Shown here piece after piece: positions 26,695 to 34,894 of a stretch of 40,714 nucleotides of DNA (position 1 is its first letter; every line of letters begins with the position of its first letter). Under the pieces are notes generated by a model, which worked only from the letters and a program-made list of their open reading frames with translations, made no database searches and had not been told where the DNA came from. Source of the DNA: Planctomycetota bacterium (lineage in GTDB: Bacteria; Planctomycetota; Phycisphaerae; Phycisphaerales; UBA1924); assembly GCA_024276195.1 (NCBI GenBank), contig JAJRXR010000006.1:1-40714 (forward strand). Reading direction: 5' to 3'. Position numbers and translations under genes: made by a program.

Positions 26695-27660
26695 ATGCCC
26701 AAGACCATCCTCGCCGATACTCGCCAGTTCCCCCGCTTTGCTGGTGTGCCCACGTTCTGCAGGTACCCGCTGCTCGAGCTTGTTCCGCCCGAGTCGCTCC
26801 CGCTGGACTGGGCGATCTACGGCGTCCCCTTCGACGGGGGTGTGACGTACCGCCCCGGCGCCCGCTTCGGCCCGCGCGCCATCCGCGACGCCTCGCAGTA
26901 CGTCAAACGCTACTCGATGCACCACGACCTGGACATCTGCGAGAAGCTCTCGCTGGCCGACGCGGGCGACGCGCCGGTCCAGCCCTACTCGTGCAAAGAG
27001 ACGAGCGAAGCCGTCACCGGCTTCGCCATGAACTTGGGCGACCCGAGCCGGACCAAGCTCATGGCCGTCGGCGGGGATCACTCCATCGCCTACGCCAACA
27101 TCCGCGCCACGTTCGAGCGACTCGACCGCCCCGAGGGCGGGCTGGCGCTGCTGCACTTTGATTCGCACCTCGACACCGTGGACTCGGTCTGGGGCGAGCG
27201 GTGGGGGCACGCCTCGCCGTTCATCCGCGCCATCGAGGACGGGCTGATCAACCCCAACCGCATGGTCTCCGTCGGCATCAAAGGCCCGCTCAACACCAAG
27301 GCCGACCTGGACTACGCCCGCGAGCACGGCGTGACGATCATCACTTACGACGACTACCTCCACTGCGCCTGCGACGAAACACTGCGCAACTTCGTCCACC
27401 GCCAGGGCGATCACCCGGCCTACCTCAGCTTCGACATCGACGTCGTTGACCCGGCCTTCGCCCCGGGCACGGGCACGCCCAGCGTCGGGGGCTTCACGTC
27501 CGCAGAGATTCTCACCGCCCTGCGTCAGCTCAAGGGCGCCAACATCGTCGGCGCCGACATCGTCGAGGTCCTCCCCGACCGAGATCCCGCGGGGATCACG
27601 GCGCTGCTTGCCGGGCATGTGATGTTCGAGATCCTGTGCCTGGACGCGGTATCGCGCTAG
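26695..27660 (+). CDS. ureohydrolase (arginase/agmatinase family)
   Basis: 321 residues with all manganese ligands: GGDHS (126-130), DSHLD (156-160) and SFDIDVVDP (Asp247, Asp249). The segment GERWGHASPF (168-177) resembles the agmatinase/guanidinobutyrase branch more than classical arginases, which have a SGNxHG loop. It hydrolyses a guanidino group to an amine plus urea. In context (aminotransferase, astA, astD) the likely substrate is arginine, or N-succinylarginine, giving ornithine or succinylornithine and so replacing AstB. Agmatine or 4-guanidinobutyrate remains possible. Its stop codon shares the CTAG tetranucleotide with the stop of the convergent gene. Confidence 0.9.
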   Translation: MPKTILADTRQFPRFAGVPTFCRYPLLELVPPESLPLDWAIYGVPFDGGVTYRPGARFGPRAIRDASQYVKRYSMHHDLDICEKLSLADAGDAPVQPYSCKETSEAVTGFAMNLGDPSRTKLMAVGGDHSIAYANIRATFERLDRPEGGLALLHFDSHLDTVDSVWGERWGHASPFIRAIEDGLINPNRMVSVGIKGPLNTKADLDYAREHGVTIITYDDYLHCACDETLRNFVHRQGDHPAYLSFDIDVVDPAFAPGTGTPSVGGFTSAEILTALRQLKGANIVGADIVEVLPDRDPAGITALLAGHVMFEILCLDAVSR

Positions 27661-28295
27661 GCGCCGCGCCGGCGGAGGTTCAGGATGAGCTCGACCTGAC
27701 CGATCGGCTGATCGAGACGCTGGGCGATCTCGACGGGGTCGAGCCCCGTGTCGGACAGCTCATAAATATGCTGCTGCGTCGGGTCGATGTGCGTCTGGGC
27801 AATCGCCGGGGCTCGCGCCGGCTCGCTCGCGGGCGGCGCGAAGGCCCCGGGGTCCTGATCAGGAGCGTGCATGCTGACACCGGCGCCGAGGCTTGCGCGG
27901 TCGAGGCGGGCCAGGCGGTCGTCGGCCTCCTCGATGAGCAGCTCCAGACGGGCCGCCTTGTTGTCCATGATCGCCGCCAACCGGCGCGTCAGCTCCTCCG
28001 CGTCGGCCTGGAAGCCCTCGGTGGGGTTCCGGACGCTCGCCTGGGTGCGGATCTGCTCGATCCGTTCGCGGGGCGTGCCCTGGTTCGTCCGTGCGTTGCG
28101 CGCCAGGTTCCGCTTGAGCATGCGGATCACGACAAAGACGAGCATGAGCACGCCGAAGGCCAGCAGCGCCCCGGGCGCCAGATCCTTCATCCCGCTAGAG
28201 GAAGCCGGGGTCTGCTCCGCAGCGTTGGTCTGCGCCGTCTCGTTCTCGGTGGGCTCGACCAAAAAAATGGGCTCGCCTGGTCCGTCCTGGATCAT
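27657..28295 (-). CDS. membrane protein with C-terminal DUF6115-like helical motif
   Basis: 212 residues from the ATG at 28295 (GGAGG about 10 nt upstream). It begins with an acidic, disordered Ala/Glu/Thr-rich N-terminus (1-35), followed by one membrane helix (about 40-57, GALLAFGVLMLVFVVIRML). A coiled-coil region (about 85-130, EELTRRLAAIMDNKAARLELLIEEADDR) leads to a Pro/Ala linker and a helix-turn-helix-like end: IYELSDTGLDPVEIAQRL...GQVELILNLRR. That end resembles the short motif of DUF6115-type proteins. The DNA-binding-like segment would be cytosolic. It is divergent from tilS and overlaps the ureohydrolase stop. The function is unknown. Confidence 0.78.
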   Translation of the reverse strand: MIQDGPGEPIFLVEPTENETAQTNAAEQTPASSSGMKDLAPGALLAFGVLMLVFVVIRMLKRNLARNARTNQGTPRERIEQIRTQASVRNPTEGFQADAEELTRRLAAIMDNKAARLELLIEEADDRLARLDRASLGAGVSMHAPDQDPGAFAPPASEPARAPAIAQTHIDPTQQHIYELSDTGLDPVEIAQRLDQPIGQVELILNLRRRGA

Positions 28296-28329
28296 CGTCG
28301 ATTCGCCTCCGCGGGTCCGTGCTGGTGGC

Positions 28330-28339
28330 ACTCTACCAT
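28330..28339. promoter_or_regulatory. overlapping divergent -10 hexamers
   Basis: The sequence ACTCTACCAT holds TACCAT on the plus strand (28334-28339), 6 nt before the GTG of tilS at 28346. It also holds TAGAGT on the minus strand (28335-28330), 34 nt before the ATG of the divergent gene at 28295. The two hexamers share the central TA, so one symmetric site could drive both genes. Confidence 0.5.
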
Positions 28340-28345
28340 CCCGGC

Positions 28346-29350
28346 GTGAGCCCCGCCCCCGAACAAGCCGCTGCCAAGGCGAGTGAGAACCGGATCAGAC
28401 GCTCCTGGCGGCGTCTGACCGGCGCCAAGCCCGTCCCCGATGAGGACCGCCCGACGCTCATCGCATGCTCGGGCGGGGCCGATTCGTGCGCTCTGGCCAT
28501 CGCCCTGGCCTCGACGCCCGCTCCGATCACCCTCGGGCACGTTGTCCACGACCTGCGCCCGCGCCCCGAGGCCCAGGCGGACCGGGACGCGGTCCGTTCC
28601 CTGGGCCAGCGCCTCTCGAGAGAAGTCCTGATCGCGGAGATCCGTGTCTCCGAGCTGGCGGGCAACGCAGAGGCCAATGCTCGAGAGGCCCGGTACCGGG
28701 CGCTGCGCGAGCTTGCCGCGAGTTGCGGCGCCCGTTGGATCGTCACCGCGCACCACGCCGACGACGTGCTCGAGACGATGCTCATGCGCCTGCTCCGAGG
28801 CAGCGGGACTCGAGGATTGGGCGCGATCGCGCCCACACTCGACACGAGCTCCGCACCAAGCGTCATCCGTCCATGTCTGGATGCGACCCACGCCGAGCTG
28901 GAGGGCGTCTGCCGCAGCGCCGGCTGGGAATGGCGTGAAGACGCGACCAACACGGACGAGTCGCGGTTCCGCGCGGCCCTGCGCGCCCGGGTCATGCCCG
29001 AGCTGCGCCGCCTGGCGCCGGAGGGCGCCCGGCGGGCCTCGATCAGCTCCGCCCTGCTCCGCGACGCCCAGCACGTCATCGCGCAGCGGGCAAGCGGGCT
29101 CCTGGAGGGCGCCGAGATCAACGCCGCCGCCCGGGTGTGGTCCCGCGCGGCGCTCCGGGCGGAGACGGGAGCCGTGCTCGGCGAGATGGTCCTGCTGGCG
29201 CTGGGTAATCGCGGGCTCTCGCCCGAGACGCTCCGCGATCTGGTCCATGCAATCCGGGATGAGAGCACAGACCCCAGGCGTTTCGAGCTCGGGCGTTCTA
29301 CGATGTATGTGCGCGCCCGAGAGGTCCGACTGGAGATCAGCGATGAGTGA
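28346..29350 (+). CDS. tilS: tRNA(Ile)-lysidine synthase
   Basis: 334 residues from the GTG at 28346, chosen because a -10-like TACCAT ends 6 nt upstream; a GTG at 28319 would add nine residues. The PP-loop ATPase motif is SGGADS (42-47), followed by HVVHDLRP and HHADDVLETMLMRLLRGSG, both typical of TilS. It modifies the wobble cytidine of the CAU-anticodon isoleucine tRNA to lysidine, using ATP and lysine, changing it to read AUA. It is a short form like that of Aquifex, without the C-terminal TilS_C domain found in E. coli. The next gene overlaps its stop by 8 nt. Confidence 0.93.
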   Translation: MSPAPEQAAAKASENRIRRSWRRLTGAKPVPDEDRPTLIACSGGADSCALAIALASTPAPITLGHVVHDLRPRPEAQADRDAVRSLGQRLSREVLIAEIRVSELAGNAEANAREARYRALRELAASCGARWIVTAHHADDVLETMLMRLLRGSGTRGLGAIAPTLDTSSAPSVIRPCLDATHAELEGVCRSAGWEWREDATNTDESRFRAALRARVMPELRRLAPEGARRASISSALLRDAQHVIAQRASGLLEGAEINAAARVWSRAALRAETGAVLGEMVLLALGNRGLSPETLRDLVHAIRDESTDPRRFELGRSTMYVRAREVRLEISDE

Positions 29351-29741
29351 GAACAAGGCGAAAGCGAGCCCGGTGGTCCTTGTCGGGCACTGCGGGCCGG
29401 ACGCGTGGATGCTCAAGTCGATGCTCGGACGGGCCGCCCCGGAGCATCCGATCGAAATGGTCAACGCGCTCAGCGAGCTTGAAGCCATGCTCGGGTCCGC
29501 GGCTCTGCTCGTGGTCAACCGCGTGCTCGATGGAGCGTTCGGGTCGGACTCGGGCATCGGGCTGATCGGCGATCTGGCCGGGCGCGACGGACGCACGCCC
29601 CCGATGATCCTTGTGAGCAACCTCAGCGAATCGCAAGAAGAAGGCGAACGCGCCGGCGCCAGCCCCGGGTTCGGCAAGAGCGACCTGTACGCCGACGAGA
29701 CAACCGCCCGGGTGCGCGCCGCGATCGCCAGCGGGGTATAA
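29343..29741 (+). CDS. degenerate response-regulator receiver domain protein
   Basis: 132 residues starting 8 nt before the tilS stop codon, so translationally coupled. The fold pattern resembles a CheY-like receiver: VVLVGHCGPDAWMLKSML at the first strand and helix, then ALLVVNRVLDG where the phosphoacceptor strand should be, PPMILVSNLSES as the fourth strand, and GASPGFGKSDL near the conserved lysine position (FGK). The aspartate at the phosphorylation site is replaced by Asn (VVNR), and the acidic pair near the N-terminus is missing. It is thus probably not phosphorylated. The link to TilS is only positional. An unrelated Rossmann-like fold is possible. Confidence 0.65.
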   Translation: MSENKAKASPVVLVGHCGPDAWMLKSMLGRAAPEHPIEMVNALSELEAMLGSAALLVVNRVLDGAFGSDSGIGLIGDLAGRDGRTPPMILVSNLSESQEEGERAGASPGFGKSDLYADETTARVRAAIASGV

Positions 29742-29751
29742 GCGACCCGCG

Positions 29752-30441
29752 CTAGCCCGCAGCGGCTTTCGCCTTTGCGATCAGCTCATCCACCTGCGCC
29801 TGGTTGTCGTACGAAAAAACGCCGAGCAGGCGCCGGTCCGGCCCGACGAGCAGCAGGCGCGTGGGGTGGACGAAGTTGAGCAGCGGCTTGCCGGCGGGGC
29901 CGATGCGCGGGGCGCCGGTGTCGTCGAGAATGGGCGAGTCCTCGATCGGGGCGACCTCGAACTTGAGCCCGTCGCGCACGATACGGGTCACCACGTCGGG
30001 GGCGCCGGTGAGGAAGATCCAGTGGTCGAGGTCCGCCGCCGCCTCGTTGGCGTAGGCCAGGAGCACCTCGGGCGTGTCGTTGTCGCCGTCGATGGAGATG
30101 CTCATGAGTCGGACGTTGGTCCCGGCGGTCTCGCTCTGGATGCGCTGCATCTGGGCCGTCATACCCGGGCAAGGGCCGGGGCAGGTCGTGAAGAAGAAGT
30201 CCAGAACCGTGACGTGCCCGGCCAGCGCATCGGACGTCACAACATTGCCGTTCTGATCGGTCAGCTCGAACTCGGGAACCTGAAAGTCGGCGAACGGGTT
30301 GCTCGCGGCTGGGTCGGGGGCGACCGCGCCGGGCACGCTGTTGGGCGACCTCGGGTTGGTGCTCAGCAGGATGACCATGACCAACGCCCCGGCGCCCGCG
30401 AGCACCGCCGCAACCAGGATGGAGACCAGGATCGACTTCAT
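29752..30441 (-). CDS. SCO1/SenC copper chaperone for cytochrome oxidase
   Basis: 229 residues from the ATG at 30441. An N-terminal membrane anchor (4-26) is followed by a thioredoxin-fold domain facing the periplasm. The copper ligands are Cys87 and Cys91 (TTCPGPCPGM, the CxxxC motif) and His192 (NFVHPTRLLL). SCO proteins deliver copper to the CuA site of cytochrome c oxidase subunit II or reduce its cysteines. The gene starts 1 nt after the ctaB stop codon, so the two form an oxidase-biogenesis operon. No cox structural genes are in the window; they may be outside it. Confidence 0.93.
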   Translation of the reverse strand: MKSILVSILVAAVLAGAGALVMVILLSTNPRSPNSVPGAVAPDPAASNPFADFQVPEFELTDQNGNVVTSDALAGHVTVLDFFFTTCPGPCPGMTAQMQRIQSETAGTNVRLMSISIDGDNDTPEVLLAYANEAAADLDHWIFLTGAPDVVTRIVRDGLKFEVAPIEDSPILDDTGAPRIGPAGKPLLNFVHPTRLLLVGPDRRLLGVFSYDNQAQVDELIAKAKAAAG

Positions 30442-30442
30442 C

Positions 30443-31408
30443 TCAGAGCACAACCACGCGAACAAACGCCTCGCCCACCATGACAATCAGCAGCACCGGC
30501 AGGTGAATGATCGAAGCAAAGAACACCGCACGCGCGGCCTTGGTCGTCCGGCGCTGCGCCAGGCGGATGCACAGGTATAAGAACGCCAGCCCCGTGCCGA
30601 TCGCCACGACGAGCGACACCATCCCGAGCACGCCCGGCATGGCGACGACGGGCGCGACCGTCGCGACAATCAGCAGCACGCCCGTGAGCAGAACAACGCT
30701 CGCGGTGCGCACGCCGGAGGGGTCGATGACCGGGAGCATGCGCATGCCGCCGCGGGCGTAATCCTCGCGGTACATCCAGGCGATGGCCATGAAGTGCGGG
30801 ATCTGCCAGACCATCATGAGCGCGACAAGGGCGAGTCCCCCGGGCTCGATGAGGGAGCCGGCGCCGGCCATCGGCGCCGCGGCGGTCCAGCCGATCAGCG
30901 GCGGGAGCGCTCCGGGCACGGCCCCGACAAGCGTTGACCACGCGCTGGCCGGCTTCATCGGGGTGTAGATCAGGACGTAGCTGATCACGCACACCAGCGA
31001 GATGCCCGCGGGGATCGGGCCGCACGCGAGCGCGAGGATCAACGCCCCGAGCAGGCTCAGGAGGGAGCCGAACCACAGAACGGTCGTCGCCGGGACACGC
31101 CCGGCGGGGATCGGGCGGGCGCAGGTGCGCTTCATGCGCGCATCACGCGAGACCTCGTACCACTGGTTGAGCGCGTTGGCGCCGGATGCGCTCAACGCCG
31201 TCCCGAAAAGCGTTCCCAGGCCCGTGATTGCGAGCGTCAAGACCGGCACGCTCTCGTGCACAAGGACCGAAAGCGCGAACCCGACAAGGGCGGTGATCGT
31301 CACGAGTCGTGTGATGCCCGGCTTGGTGGTCTCGATGAGCGCGCGGGCGACGGACCCCGAGGCCCGCTGCTCGACCCTTGTGATGACAAAGCCTGTTGTC
31401 TGGCTCAC
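30443..31408 (-). CDS. ctaB: protoheme IX farnesyltransferase (heme O synthase)
   Basis: 321 residues from the GTG at 31408, with GGGAG 6 nt upstream. A polytopic UbiA-family prenyltransferase of about 8-9 membrane helices. The first prenyl-diphosphate/Mg motif is NQWYEVSRDARMKRT, with Glu in place of the first Asp of the NxxxDxxxD pattern, as in other CtaB sequences. ARPIPAGRV and the second motif region YREDYARGGMRMLPVID follow. It attaches farnesyl to heme B to make heme O, the precursor of the heme A of aa3-type oxidases. sco lies immediately downstream, in agreement with cytochrome oxidase assembly. Confidence 0.95.
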   Translation of the reverse strand: MSQTTGFVITRVEQRASGSVARALIETTKPGITRLVTITALVGFALSVLVHESVPVLTLAITGLGTLFGTALSASGANALNQWYEVSRDARMKRTCARPIPAGRVPATTVLWFGSLLSLLGALILALACGPIPAGISLVCVISYVLIYTPMKPASAWSTLVGAVPGALPPLIGWTAAAPMAGAGSLIEPGGLALVALMMVWQIPHFMAIAWMYREDYARGGMRMLPVIDPSGVRTASVVLLTGVLLIVATVAPVVAMPGVLGMVSLVVAIGTGLAFLYLCIRLAQRRTTKAARAVFFASIIHLPVLLIVMVGEAFVRVVVL

Positions 31409-31481
31409 GCGAAGCTCCCGATCTTGCCGGGCCGGAATCTCTCCCGCTCGGCAGGAACCGAGTCTAGGCGGATTCGCTCGC

Positions 31482-32720
31482 CTACGGCGCTTCCGGAGCG
31501 GGGACGCCCAGGTCCGCCCAGACCGGGAAATGGTCGCTCGGGAACTCACCGCCAGCCGGCGGATGGCGCCAGACACCCGAACGGATCAGGCGCAGAGATC
31601 GGGAGGGCAGGACGTAATCCACCCGCAGCCCGAACCGGGCCGTGTCGTCGGGGTCGAGGGTGTCGATCTCGATCTCGCTCTGAGGGGCGTCGGCGACGCC
31701 GACCCGCTTGGACCCGAGCAGCAGGCGCCCGATCGGGTTGTAGAGCGAATCGCCCTCGTCCGGGTCGGCGTTGAGATCGCCCAGGATCACGAAGTGCTCG
31801 CTCGGAGCCAGTCCACCCGGCTTGCCCGCGTCGTCGATGATGTACTCGGCGCCCTCGATATAATCCGCCCAGAAGCGGATCTCGTCGTGGTTGCGCCGCT
31901 TGTTGCGACCCTCGGGGCCGTCGAACGCGGGGGGGGTCGGGTGTGCGCACAAGAAGTGAACAACACCCCCGTCCGGCAGCTCGACGGGGACATCCCAGTG
32001 GCTTTTGGAACTCAGTCGCATGCGATCGGCGAGTTCGCCTCCGTACCAAGGCTCTCCGGTTTCGGGGACGATCGGGCGCAGGGCGCCGGGCATGTACGCC
32101 CAGGGAAAGAGGCGGAAGGTCCGGGCCTCGTCGCGCCGGATGGTGAGGCGGGTATCGACGAGCAGGGCCATGGCGTACTGCCCGGGGAAGGTACCAAAGC
32201 CCCAGGCGTCGCCGCCGAAGGCGCGACCCTCGGGGGTCTGGCGCGCTGGCGAGCCGTCCTCGCCCGCTTCGCCTGGATCGGGGTAGGCGGTGACGATCTC
32301 GCCCGAGCGGTCCAGGTCGTACCCGCTGGGGAAGCCGGTGTTGGGGCGGGCCATAAAGGCGTCATAGCTGATGGGCTTGAGCCCGGGCGCCTGGGGGACG
32401 CTGAGAAACCGCTCGACAAATCGCCGGGCGTTCTGCCCGGGCTCGGCGCCAGGCTTGGTATTGGGCTCGCCCCCCGGGCCTTCGGGCGTGTCGTAGGCGA
32501 TCTCGTTGAGGAGGATCACGTTGGGGCGGATCCGCTGGATGATCTCGGCGATCCGCTTGAGGCGGGGGTGGTCCGGGTTCTGGAGGTCGGCGGTGCGCAC
32601 GTCCTGGAGGTTGAACGTCGCGACGCGGATGGCGGTCTCGCCATCGCCCCGGGCGGGGGCGCCCAGAACGCTCAGAGCCAGGCAGGCGAGCACGATCGGG
32701 AGGTGGGGGCGGGGTCTCAT
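31482..32720 (-). CDS. exported endonuclease/exonuclease/phosphatase family protein
   Basis: 412 residues from the ATG at 32720. A signal peptide (to about residue 26, GAPARG) indicates export. EEP-fold motifs are in order: VATFNLQDV, VILLNEIAYD (metal Glu), LCAHPTPP, ILGDLNADPDEGD (catalytic Asp/Asn) and the terminal PSDHFPVWADL (Asp-His). The family includes extracellular nucleases and phosphodiesterases; the substrate cannot be told. A long insert at about 95-200, rich in Gly and Pro, carries no recognised domain. It is transcribed towards ctaB, 73 nt away, and lies divergently from the tRNA gene. It might share regulation with neither. Confidence 0.88.
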   Translation of the reverse strand: MRPRPHLPIVLACLALSVLGAPARGDGETAIRVATFNLQDVRTADLQNPDHPRLKRIAEIIQRIRPNVILLNEIAYDTPEGPGGEPNTKPGAEPGQNARRFVERFLSVPQAPGLKPISYDAFMARPNTGFPSGYDLDRSGEIVTAYPDPGEAGEDGSPARQTPEGRAFGGDAWGFGTFPGQYAMALLVDTRLTIRRDEARTFRLFPWAYMPGALRPIVPETGEPWYGGELADRMRLSSKSHWDVPVELPDGGVVHFLCAHPTPPAFDGPEGRNKRRNHDEIRFWADYIEGAEYIIDDAGKPGGLAPSEHFVILGDLNADPDEGDSLYNPIGRLLLGSKRVGVADAPQSEIEIDTLDPDDTARFGLRVDYVLPSRSLRLIRSGVWRHPPAGGEFPSDHFPVWADLGVPAPEAP

Positions 32721-32767
32721 GCTGGTATTCTCACGTCTGGGCGGCGCACTTGGAAGCGCCATGACGA

Positions 32768-32773
32768 TAGACT
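32768..32773 (+). promoter_or_regulatory. -10-like TAGACT upstream of tRNA-Arg
   Basis: GATAGACTTG, identical to the box before the lipoprotein at 16261, lies 30 nt before the tRNA 5' end. The independent recurrence before a stable RNA supports this hexamer as a genuine -10 element. Confidence 0.45.
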
Positions 32774-32803
32774 TGCTCCCGAGGCGCTCGTGCGCCCGTT
32801 CTC

Positions 32804-32877
32804 GTCCCGGTAGCTCAGCTGGATAGAGCAGCGGACTTCTAATCCGCAGGTCGAAGGTTCGAATCCTTCCCGGGATG
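32804..32877 (+). tRNA. tRNA-Arg (anticodon TCT)
   Basis: A full cloverleaf in 74 nt. Acceptor stem GTCCCGG/CCGGGAT with one G-T pair at the end, D-arm GCTCAGCTGGATAGAGC, anticodon stem GCGGA/TCCGC around CTTCTAA (anticodon TCT, reading AGA/AGG), a short variable loop, and T-arm GAAGGTTCGAATCCTTC. The discriminator base is G, and the 3' CCA is not encoded (GCCTG follows), so CCA must be added after transcription. AGA codons are rare in this high-GC segment. Confidence 0.97.
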
Positions 32878-32900
32878 CCTGCGCGCCGCCCCCGCCCGGC

Positions 32901-32906
32901 TATTCT
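32901..32906 (+). promoter_or_regulatory. -10-like TATTCT upstream of metallophosphoesterase gene
   Basis: TATTCT lies 24 nt after the tRNA end and 30 nt before the ATG at 32936; a GGAG ribosome-binding site (32923-32926) sits in between. Confidence 0.4.
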
Positions 32907-32935
32907 GGCGGCGCACCCATTCCGGAGACACCCTC

Positions 32936-34894
32936 ATGACCCGTACGCCCACGACCCGTACGTCCACCCCGCCCTCGCTTGCTACCCGTCTTGTCCTGCT
33001 CGCGATGGGGATCGCGCCGGGCCTTGCGCTCGCCCAGGATCGCGCGCCGGTGAGCCCGGGCACGGACTCGGGCGTGGAGTTGCAGGCGCCGAGCGAGGAG
33101 GAGATGTTCACGTTTGTCGTGTTCGGCGACCGGACCGGCGGACCCCGGACCGGGATCAAGGTGCTCGAAGACGCGGTCGATATGGCGGGCGCGCTCGACG
33201 CGGACTTCGTGATGATGGTTGGCGACATGGTCCAGGGGTACGACGACGAGCGGGCGTGGCTCAAGGAAAAGGACGAGTTCACGGGCATCATGAACCGCCT
33301 CGGGCGCCCGTGGTACCCGGTCGCGGGCAACCACGACGTCTACCAGCGCCCGCACACGCCCGAGGGACACATCGAGCTGTACAAGCGGCACTTCGGGCCT
33401 CTGTATTATTCGTTCGAGCACAAGTGGGCGCACGTGAGCGTGCTGTTCAGCGATGAGTCGATGAGCTTCTCGAACCCGAGCGAGGATCAGAACATGTCCG
33501 CGGCGCAGCTCGCGTGGCTGCGCGAGGACCTGGCCTCGACCGACGCCGAGCGGTTGTATGTGTTCCTGCACCACCCGCGCTGGACGGCGAAGTACGACGG
33601 CTCGAACTGGGACGAGGTCGAGCGGGTGCTGCTGGCGGACGGGCGTCCGGTGACGGTGTTCGCCGGGCATATTCACTATCTGCGCGACGACGGGCAGAAC
33701 GGGAATATCCGGTACTACACGATGGGCGTGACGGGCGGACACCCGTCCACCAAGTTCGAGGCGGGCGCTTTCCACAACATCGCGCAGATCACGGTCCGGC
33801 GAGACGGGGACTCGATGAGCATCTTCCCGGTCGGGTCCGTGCGCACGCCCGAGGATTTCCCGGGGGTCGTCTGGGACGGGATGGACCACTTCCGGCGATC
33901 GGGCTGGGCGACGCTTTCGGGCGAGGCGGTCATCGCGCCCGAGGCGGGGCGCGAGAGTGAGCTGTCGCTCACGCTGCACGGGGCGGAGGGCGCTGCGGTC
34001 GCGTACAGCGCGGCGATCGACGCGAGCGAGGGCTGGTCGCTCTCGCAGCGGGTTTTCCGGGGTGTGCTCGGGGCGGGGCAGACGATCACGATCCCGATCA
34101 TGGCGACGGCGCCGGCGCTGAGCGAGACGCCCCCGGGGCTGCGTCTGACGGTGCGGGCGCGCTACCCGCTCGCGGCGGAGCAGGAGCAGACGATCACGCA
34201 GCGTCTCGACGCGCGGGTCCGGGTTGAGGGGATCACGCCCAAGGGCGCCGCGAGCCCGTCGGACAACGGTGTGCTCCGTCTGAACGGGCGTTCTGCGGTC
34301 CGGGTCGATCTGCCCGAGCGTCCCGAGCGGTTCACGCTCGAGTTCTGGGCGACGGGGCGGACGCCCGTTGGGCGGGCGGGAGCCGTGACGAAGACGGAGA
34401 ACTCCGCGTTCGGGATTTTCTGGTCGGACGGCTCGGGCTCCGAGGGCACGCTGCCGACGGCATACCTGCACACCACCGCTGGGTACCTCTCACTCCCGGC
34501 CAGCGAGCCTTGGACATGGCAGACGTGGACGCACCTGGCGTTGACGTTCGACGGCGAGACCGCCCGGTTCTTTGTCAACGGAACGCTGCAGTCGGAGGCG
34601 AAGGCCAGGGGCGCGATCACGTTCAACGACCTGCCGCTGATGATCGGGGGGGATGTTGACCGCAACGGGGCGCCGGTGAGCTACTTCACGGGGCAGATCG
34701 ACGAGGTCCGGGTCTCGGACATGGCCCGGTACACGGCGGACTTTGCGCCGGCGCAGTCGTTTGCGCGCGATGACCGGACGCTCCTGCTGATGCACTTCGA
34801 CGAGAAGGTGAGCGGCGTCTTCCCGGATGATTCCGGGCACGGGCGGCACGGGTGGGCAATCGGCGGGGCGATCATCGAGCCCGAGCGGCGCTAG
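32936..34894 (+). CDS. exported metallophosphoesterase with C-terminal LamG-like domain
   Basis: 652 residues; GGAG 9 nt before the ATG. A signal peptide ends near ALAQ (residue 34). The calcineurin-like phosphoesterase domain (about 58-300) shows VVFGDRTGG, MMVGDMVQGY, PVAGNHDVY, FLHHPRW and FAGHIHYL, the complete set of metal ligands. A beta-rich linker follows, then a LamG/concanavalin A-like domain (about 445-640) with LTLEFWATG, HLALTFDGETARFFVNG and GQIDEVRVSDMARY. LamG domains bind carbohydrate or protein, so the enzyme probably acts on surface or extracellular substrates. The 3' end overlaps the convergent HEIGHH gene by 23 nt. The substrate is unknown. Confidence 0.92.
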   Translation: MTRTPTTRTSTPPSLATRLVLLAMGIAPGLALAQDRAPVSPGTDSGVELQAPSEEEMFTFVVFGDRTGGPRTGIKVLEDAVDMAGALDADFVMMVGDMVQGYDDERAWLKEKDEFTGIMNRLGRPWYPVAGNHDVYQRPHTPEGHIELYKRHFGPLYYSFEHKWAHVSVLFSDESMSFSNPSEDQNMSAAQLAWLREDLASTDAERLYVFLHHPRWTAKYDGSNWDEVERVLLADGRPVTVFAGHIHYLRDDGQNGNIRYYTMGVTGGHPSTKFEAGAFHNIAQITVRRDGDSMSIFPVGSVRTPEDFPGVVWDGMDHFRRSGWATLSGEAVIAPEAGRESELSLTLHGAEGAAVAYSAAIDASEGWSLSQRVFRGVLGAGQTITIPIMATAPALSETPPGLRLTVRARYPLAAEQEQTITQRLDARVRVEGITPKGAASPSDNGVLRLNGRSAVRVDLPERPERFTLEFWATGRTPVGRAGAVTKTENSAFGIFWSDGSGSEGTLPTAYLHTTAGYLSLPASEPWTWQTWTHLALTFDGETARFFVNGTLQSEAKARGAITFNDLPLMIGGDVDRNGAPVSYFTGQIDEVRVSDMARYTADFAPAQSFARDDRTLLLMHFDEKVSGVFPDDSGHGRHGWAIGGAIIEPERR

